Below, piece after piece: positions 17,513-22,265 of a stretch of 22,265 bases of DNA. The position numbers and the translations under genes were made by a program. Within the stretch, counting starts at the first letter, position 1. Every line of letters begins with the position of its first letter. The notes under the pieces are model-generated. The model was not told the DNA's origin. It did not search any database and worked only from the letters and a program-made list of their open reading frames with translations. The DNA is from Nitrospiraceae bacterium UBA6898 (GTDB lineage: Bacteria > Nitrospirota > Thermodesulfovibrionia > Thermodesulfovibrionales > UBA6898), in the NCBI GenBank assembly GCA_002448975.1, contig DKBO01000055.1, forward strand, positions 1 to 22,265, given 5' to 3'.

Positions 17513-17623
17513 ATGGAACCACCCACTGCACAGGAGCTCATCAAACTACTGGCCGACAGGTCCTCAGCATGGCAGTCGCTGCTGTTGTTCGCCATTCCCT
17601 ATTTCCAGAAGGCGCCGGAATGA
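17513..17623 (+). CDS. Possible 36-residue coupled small protein
   Basis: ATG 17513 comes directly after the TAG of the preceding gene, and this small frame ends at TGA 17621-17623. That stop overlaps the ATG (17620) of the next DUF4157 gene as ATGA. The peptide has a helix-like amphipathic start (PPTAQELIKLLADR) and a hydrophobic stretch (WQSLLLFAIPYF). Tight abutment on both sides suggests it is translated and couples its neighbours, but it is too short to recognise. It also supports ATG 17620 over the in-frame ATG 17569 as the next gene's start. Confidence 0.45.
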   Translation: MEPPTAQELIKLLADRSSAWQSLLLFAIPYFQKAPE

Positions 17624-18843
17624 AGGACCATACAGACGCGAGGAAGTCGCAGGCAGATATCCGGGGGCATCGGAAGGGGCGGCAGCCTTTGGAAGGCATC
17701 CCGGCCGATCTCTCCATTTCGGACTTGGCCGCTTCCGGTCGAATAGCCGGTCTTCATTCCGCGATCGGCAATCGCGCGCACGCACGGCTGATTTCTGGGC
17801 AGGCGGTTTCACCGGAAATCCGCATGAAGCCCGGTTGACCCTCTGCCAAGGCGCCCTCGTGCAGGGAGGAACATCAAGAGAGAATCAGGAAGAAGAGCAA
17901 ACGAACAGCGGGACCTGTCTCGGACGTGGCCGAAGGCTTTACAGAATCTCTCGGGCAAGGAAGTCCGCTCCGCCTTGATACCCGAAGGTTCTTCGAGCCG
18001 CGCTTTGGCGCCGATCTCAGCAGTGTCCGAATGCATACCGGCGATAAGGCTGGTCAGAGGGCCGGCGAGATCCAGGCACGTGCCTTTGCCTATGGCCGGC
18101 ATATTGTGCTGGGACATGGCGAGGCCGAGGATAACAGGAAGCTCATGGCCCATGAACTGGTACATGTCCTGCAGCAGGATCAGGAGAAAGAGAGCCCTTC
18201 CAGGATCAGCAGGTCAGTCGTGGTCAATCCGACCACAACGGATGCCGACGATATCCTCGACCAAGTCCGGTTTATTTGTCCGAGTGTGAAGTTCGGACGT
18301 ACTGGCAAGACACTCACCGCCGATCAGTCGTCGATCGCATCCAAAGGTTGTGAATGCGTCACTGATGTTATCAGTGATTCGGCACGGACCTATACCATCA
18401 ATGTTGACACCGTGACAGACAGTCCGCAGACAGTGACCCTCCATGATGGCACGACGGCTACGGTCCCTAACCCGTCTTCAGGGCCGAGGACCTACAACGG
18501 CCCGAACCCGACGATCCACATGCCTGCGACGACAGGCTCGGCCATGGAGTTCGGTGCATTCTCTCCGTCAGGAGGCGCCCTCTGGTGCAACAACTGGCGG
18601 ATCCTCGGACATGAACTCTGCGGGCACGCCCGGCTGAACCAGAGCTATGCAGGGACAAAAGGGAAGCGACCGGGACACAATGCTACGATCGATACGGAAA
18701 ACCAGATCGCTGCGGAGCACGGGGACCCTGCGCGCGGGCATTTTGCCGACCCCCGCCAGGGCGAATCCTTCCACAACCCGGTCGGGAACCGCTCGAAGGT
18801 CGTCTTCATGCTCGTCAACGGCTGGCACTACGAGACGCCATAG
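17620..18843 (+). CDS. eCIS-core (DUF4157) cargo protein with HExCGH domain and in-frame UGA, putative selenoprotein 2
   Basis: ATG 17620 overlaps the small upstream frame. UGA 17836-17838 is codon 73 and the same frame stays open to the stop at 18843 (407 residues with Sec). The tag is shortened: IGNRAHARLIS is followed directly by I-R-M-K-P-G-U, with the YEQEADR block missing. After UGA comes PSAKAPSCREEHQE. DUF4157 spans about 115-187 (FFEPRFG, VRMHTGD, A-R-A-F-A-Y-G, HELVH at H178, E179, H182). The C-terminal part shares with the gene at 15030 the blocks I-C-P, K-G-C-E-C-V-T-D-V, HELCGH (H331, E332, H336) and I-D-T-E-N-Q-I-A-A-E-H-G. It therefore has two metalloprotease-like motifs, one in the core and one in the presumed effector. 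Confidence 0.78.
17836..17866 (+). promoter_or_regulatory. In-frame UGA (Sec 73) with SECIS-like hairpin, gene 2
   Basis: UGA 17836-17838 follows AAG-CCC-GGT. Bases 16-19 after it (17854-17857, CCCT) pair with 25-28 (17863-17866, AGGG) around the loop CGTGC (17858-17862), with a possible extra pair past a mismatch. A 17-base stretch here is identical to that of gene 1. It encodes the same P-S-C-R-E residues, so protein and RNA constraint cannot be separated from these two copies alone. Confidence 0.48.
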
Positions 18844-18844
18844 C

Positions 18845-20017
18845 ATGAGGGAAAAGACCGTTCAACGGGAAACGATTATGCAGCGGAAGAGGCGAACTGC
18901 GCTGCCGCACGCATCCGGCCTGTCACGACCGGCACCGGATGACATGCCTCACGTGCATCAGTTTCTCGGAAACCGGGCCCTGCAACGGCTAGCGGGCTCG
19001 CCTGCTCTTCAATGCAGGCTTAAGACAGGCTCACCCGATGACGTCTATGAGCAGGAGGCAGACCGCCTGGCGGATCAGGTTATGCGCATGCCGTCTCCGG
19101 CAATAGGGAAGAAACCCGGCTGACCGCGGGCGGTATTCTCACCGTGCAGTGAGGAGGAGACGATACAGAGAAAAAGAGTGAAACATGCCATTGCAGGAGG
19201 TCACCGTGAGTCCAGCCTGCCTGAACTGGCATCAGGCGGCAGGGCGCTGCCCGCGTCACTCAGGACTTTTTTTGAACCCCGCTTTGGCTATGATTTCAGC
19301 AACGTCCGGCTGCATACCGGCAGCAGAAGCGGGGAAATGGCCGGAAGCCTCAATGCCCGGGCCTTTACCTACGGCCGTCATATTGTCTTCGGCAAAGGGG
19401 ACTATCGGCCTGAAACAGCTGAAGGACTCAGGCTCATCGGCCACGAACTTACGCATGTAATCCAGCAGGACGCAGACAGTGAAGTGACCGTCAGGAGATA
19501 CCCGCGAGAAGTATGGCAGGAAATGATCCTCGAGAGGGACAGGCGAAGGAGAGCAGAGGAACTCGCAGCCCAGTGCGTTCCTGCAGCAGGACTTCCTCCG
19601 ACAACCTGCGGAATATATTTTGCGAACAGGTCATGGCTGCCGGACCCCTATGTCAACAATGCAACCTGCGCCTGCACCATGACTCCGGATGAACCGAAGG
19701 CGAACTGCGTGCGGAAGTTCCTGCAGGACCGGCTCGTTGCGACCCCGGCTCCGATCAAGACCGCCGCGGCCCGAAGAAAGGCTCTCAGCACAACGTCCTG
19801 GTGGGAATCGCAGCGATATCAGGTGTATGTTCAGACAGAGCTGACGCCCCGGATATACAGAGACCACTGGGACGCATACCGGTCATGCTGCTGTCCTTCG
19901 GGTCCGGCCGATTATCCGGCGTGGATCGGCGTTACGACGGTGCCGATGTCGTGCTCCGACGTCTGGTGGTCGATACGCTGGTTCGGCTCGTGCAACGGAG
20001 TCCCGGGGTTTTGGTAA
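18845..20017 (+). CDS. eCIS-core (DUF4157) cargo protein, Cys-rich C-terminus, in-frame UGA, putative selenoprotein 3
   Basis: I use ATG 18845, just after the previous stop; ATG 18878 is an alternative. UGA 19121-19123 is codon 93 and the frame remains open to the stop at 20017 (390 residues with Sec). The tag is complete: LGNRALQRL, then TGSPDDVYEQEADRLADQVM, R-M-P-S-P and G-K-K-P-G-U. After UGA comes PRAVFSPCSEEE, with the Cys at the same +8 position as in the other two. DUF4157 spans about 135-210 (FFEPRFG, VRLHTGS, A-R-A-F-T-Y-G, HELTH at H200, E201, H204). The C-terminal domain is rich in Cys and Trp (CACTM, SCCCP, MSCSDVWW, FGSCNGVPGFW) and I do not recognise it. It could be a disulfide-rich or metal-binding effector. 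Confidence 0.75.
19121..19155 (+). promoter_or_regulatory. In-frame UGA (Sec 93) with SECIS-like hairpin, gene 3
   Basis: UGA 19121-19123 follows AAA-CCC-GGC. Bases 13-19 after it (19136-19142, TTCTCAC) pair with 26-32 (19149-19155, GTGAGGA) as six Watson-Crick pairs and one G-U. The loop CGTGCA is at 19143-19148. The loop sequence and its distance from UGA match the other two copies, although the stem sequence differs and pairing is kept in a shifted register. This is the best evidence here for selection on RNA structure rather than only on the protein. Confidence 0.55.
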
Positions 20018-20068
20018 GCATGGTGAACGGGATTTCACGGCAAATTCGTGCGCAAAAAGGAGGGAACA

Positions 20069-21580
20069 ATGATTGATCTGAAGAAGAGCACCGTGAGATG
20101 GGATCGGGAGAATTATGTGCCGAGAAAGATCTACGGATTCGACGCGAAGCCGCAGAAGGGGACGCCGCGGCAAATAGCCGAGCGTTTCCTGATGGAAAAC
20201 AGCGGGGTCCTCAAGATCGGCAATGTACGGAAAGAATTCACCTACGACAAGACGGCTGAGAGCCTGGCGACGTTTACGGTCCTTTTTCAACAGTACTTTG
20301 AGGGGATGCCGATCCACGGCGCGTGGATAGCAGTGCATATCGACCGCACGGGCAGGGTCTTCATGGTCAAAAACGATACGGTCCCGGTATTCAAGCTCGA
20401 AAAGAAGGTGAAAGCGAAGAAGGCTGCGCTCCTTCCTGCTGCCCGGATCGTGGAGATCGCAAAAAAGAAGGCGCAGGAATACGGAGAGCTGGAAACCGCC
20501 ATTAATAAAGAAAAAATGATCTATGCGCTGAAGGGTAATTTCAGGCGGGCATGGAAGGTGAAATTCGGCACGCGGAATCCTGCAGCTTCGTGGATCCTCT
20601 TTATCGATGCAGCGAGCGGCCACGTGTTCGACGAGCGGAACGTGCTGAGAAAGATCGACGGAGCCGGGATCGTGTTCCGGCCGAATCCCGTCGTTACGCT
20701 CAACCGGGACGATGTGCTCGACCTCAAAGACAAGAGTCAGGAGGTGTTCAGGAAGGCCTACAAAAAGGTCGTGCTGAAGGACCTGAAGCCCGGGGGCACC
20801 CTCAAAGGCCGTTACGTCGATACGACGAAGACGGCCCAATATGCGCGCGCTGCGGACAACGCCTTTCTTTTTGACCGTGAAGACGACCGTTTCGAGGAGG
20901 TTATGACCTATTACCACATCGATTCCCTGCAGCGGTACATACAGTCCCTCGGCTTCAGCAGCAGCAAGAGCATCCTGGACCGGACCATCAGGGTCAATTG
21001 CCATGGAACGCCGGACGACCAGTCATTCTACGACCCCTCACCCGGCAGGCATGACCTCACATTCGGCGACGGCGGTGTTGACGACGCCGAGGATGCGGAA
21101 GTGATACTGCACGAATACGGCCATGCGCTACAGGACGCGATCATCCCGGGGTTTGGTCAGGTAAATGAAGGCAGGGCCATGGGAGAAGGGTTCGGTGACT
21201 ACATCGGCGCCTCGTTTTTCGCTCGCTACAAGACACAGCCGCGGAAAGTAAAAGTCGCGGAATGGGACGCAAAGGGCTATGCCGGTGGGCCTCAGGAGTG
21301 TCTGCGTCGGCTCGACAGTCCCAAGCGCTATCCGGAGCATATGGAAGGGGAGGAGCATGCGGATGGAGAGATCTGGTCAGCCTGTCTCTGGAAAGTCCGG
21401 AAAGTCCTCGGCAGGAAGAAGGCGGATACCGTAATCCTCGAGAGCCATTTTTACCTGAACCAGTACGCTGATTTCAAGGACGGTGCTGAGGCGATCATCA
21501 TGGCAGAGAAGAACCTCTACGGGGGGAAGCGGACAAAGTCCCTCACAAAGATATTCAGGGAATGCGGAGTACTTCAGTAA
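20069..21580 (+). CDS. M36/M4-like metallopeptidase without signal peptide
   Basis: ATG 20069 follows AAGGAGG by five bases and is preferred to the in-frame ATG 20048; this gives 503 residues. Residues about 20-185 resemble the FTP/PepSY propeptide regions of fungalysin and thermolysin-type proteases (T-P-R-Q-I-A-E-R-F-L, then FEGMPIHGAWIAVHID). The catalytic motif is HEYGH (H348, E349, H352), with a downstream G-E-G-F-G-D-Y block (E373) that would supply the third zinc ligand, as in M36. Such proteases are normally exported through Sec, but no signal peptide is visible. Its place within the cargo array suggests it could be carried by the particle, which is inferred. Confidence 0.8.
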   Translation: MIDLKKSTVRWDRENYVPRKIYGFDAKPQKGTPRQIAERFLMENSGVLKIGNVRKEFTYDKTAESLATFTVLFQQYFEGMPIHGAWIAVHIDRTGRVFMVKNDTVPVFKLEKKVKAKKAALLPAARIVEIAKKKAQEYGELETAINKEKMIYALKGNFRRAWKVKFGTRNPAASWILFIDAASGHVFDERNVLRKIDGAGIVFRPNPVVTLNRDDVLDLKDKSQEVFRKAYKKVVLKDLKPGGTLKGRYVDTTKTAQYARAADNAFLFDREDDRFEEVMTYYHIDSLQRYIQSLGFSSSKSILDRTIRVNCHGTPDDQSFYDPSPGRHDLTFGDGGVDDAEDAEVILHEYGHALQDAIIPGFGQVNEGRAMGEGFGDYIGASFFARYKTQPRKVKVAEWDAKGYAGGPQECLRRLDSPKRYPEHMEGEEHADGEIWSACLWKVRKVLGRKKADTVILESHFYLNQYADFKDGAEAIIMAEKNLYGGKRTKSLTKIFRECGVLQ

Positions 21581-21593
21581 GAAGGAGGCAGCG

Positions 21594-22265
21594 ATGGTTC
21601 TGAAGGCCGATGCGGTATTTGAAGGTGGAGGCGTAAAAGGCATCGGTCTCGTTGGCGCCGTTTCAGCGGTTGAAAAAGCGGGGTATACGTTCCAGAACCT
21701 TGCAGGCACCTCTGCTGGGGCCATCGTTGCTGCGCTTCTTGCCGCCGGATACACTGCCGGGGAGATCAGGAGTGAGATGGCGAAGCTTGACTACAATGAC
21801 TTCAAGGACGAAGACCTGCTCGACAAGTTTGGCATTATCGGCAAAACACTCAGCATCGGGTTCGAATTAGGCATTTACGAAGGCGGCTATTTCGAGTCCT
21901 GGATTGAACGGCTGTTGTCGGCAAAGGGGAAGACGACGTTCAAAAGCATTATCGCTTCTGATTACCGCGCAGGGGAGTCCGACGAACGGTACAAATACCG
22001 GCTCCAGCTGATCGCAGCCGACATTACGGACAGGAAACTGCTCGTGCTGCCGGGAGACCTGAAGTCATTCGGTTTCATCCCTGATGAGTTCAGCATATCC
22101 CGGGCCGTGAGAATGAGCATGAGTATCCCGGTATTTTTCGAACCCGTAACCCTGAAGGACAGCGGCGGGAGGCCCCACATCATCGTCGATGGCGGCGTGC
22201 GTCGCGGCAGCGACATCATCAAGGCGCTGTGCCTCGGCGCCACTGCCTGCAGCATGGGCCGCGCA
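21594..22265 (+). CDS. Patatin-like phospholipase (partial; 3' end probably chimeric)
   Basis: ATG 21594 follows GAAGGAGG and the frame runs open to the window end (224 codons). Patatin marks are the oxyanion block E-G-G-G-V-K-G (residues 10-16), the nucleophile motif G-T-S-A-G and the late IPVFFEPVTLKD region leading into I-I-V-D-G-G. Patatins hydrolyse phospholipid acyl chains with a Ser-Asp dyad and are known bacterial effectors. No signal peptide is seen, so delivery by the eCIS is possible. After D-G-G the expected patatin continuation is replaced by VRRGSDIIKALCLGATACSM, typical of FMN-dependent alpha-hydroxyacid dehydrogenases, so the last ~70-80 bases are probably not part of this gene in the genome. 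Confidence 0.78.
   Translation, partial: MVLKADAVFEGGGVKGIGLVGAVSAVEKAGYTFQNLAGTSAGAIVAALLAAGYTAGEIRSEMAKLDYNDFKDEDLLDKFGIIGKTLSIGFELGIYEGGYFESWIERLLSAKGKTTFKSIIASDYRAGESDERYKYRLQLIAADITDRKLLVLPGDLKSFGFIPDEFSISRAVRMSMSIPVFFEPVTLKDSGGRPHIIVDGGVRRGSDIIKALCLGATACSMGRA

Noticed and set aside
13593..19177. Three pseudogenes or sequencing errors at the UGA positions
   Set aside because: Independent defects would not fall at the same codon after K-P-G with frame and downstream motif preserved in all three copies.
13308..20017. Reassigned genetic code (UGA as Trp or Gly) as the explanation of the in-frame UGAs
   Set aside because: UGA ends many confident genes here, often overlapping the next start, and UGG is used normally for Trp.
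1..22265. CRISPR arrays, tRNA or rRNA genes, insertion sequences
   Set aside because: No regularly spaced repeats, cloverleaf or transposase-like frame was seen on reading; the repeats present are protein-level copies of the eCIS tag.

Overview
This window is part of an extracellular contractile injection system (eCIS, phage-tail-like) locus from a Gram-negative bacterium. By eye the DNA is moderately GC-rich, and every gene I accept is on the + strand, packed with ATGA/GTGA/TAATG overlaps. No marker gene fixes the phylum. An Lgt paralog and UGA that works as a normal stop in many genes say bacterium; a Nitrospirota- or Desulfobacterota-like host is a guess.

Region 1 (1-8521) is the baseplate and spike. 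In order: the tail end of a probable AAA+ ATPase, a CIS tube-initiator protein (Pvc7-like), a small LysM/gp53-like protein, a gpD-like hub, a gpV-like spike, a small HxH protein, a gp25-like wedge, a gpJ/gp6-like wedge, a gpI/gp7-like wedge carrying an inserted beta-propeller, and a fibre-associated small protein. Sheath, tube, tape-measure and cap genes are presumably upstream. Region 2 (8533-13311) holds a DUF6519-like protein, a secreted CBM9-like surface protein with a C-terminal Cys/TM/basic tail, and a divergent Lgt-family protein.

Region 3 (13308-22265) is a cargo array. It has three proteins with the eCIS-core (DUF4157, HExxH) domain, two further proteins with the N-terminal GN[RQ] tag but no core, an M36/M4-like metallopeptidase and a patatin-like phospholipase.

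The most striking observation is that all three DUF4157 genes are interrupted by an in-frame UGA at the same place, right after a K-P-G motif. In each case the same frame stays open into the DUF4157 domain. The residues after the UGA are conserved (P-x-A-x4-C), and a hairpin whose C-G-U-G-C loop begins 20 nt after the UGA is found in all three. I interpret them as selenoproteins (Ux7C), each annotated as one full-length CDS; the alternative is three pairs of split genes. Two cargo proteins also share an unusual HExCGH metalloprotease-like domain. The last ~80 bp of the window look like a chimeric join, in which a patatin reading frame runs into an FMN-dependent alpha-hydroxyacid dehydrogenase signature.
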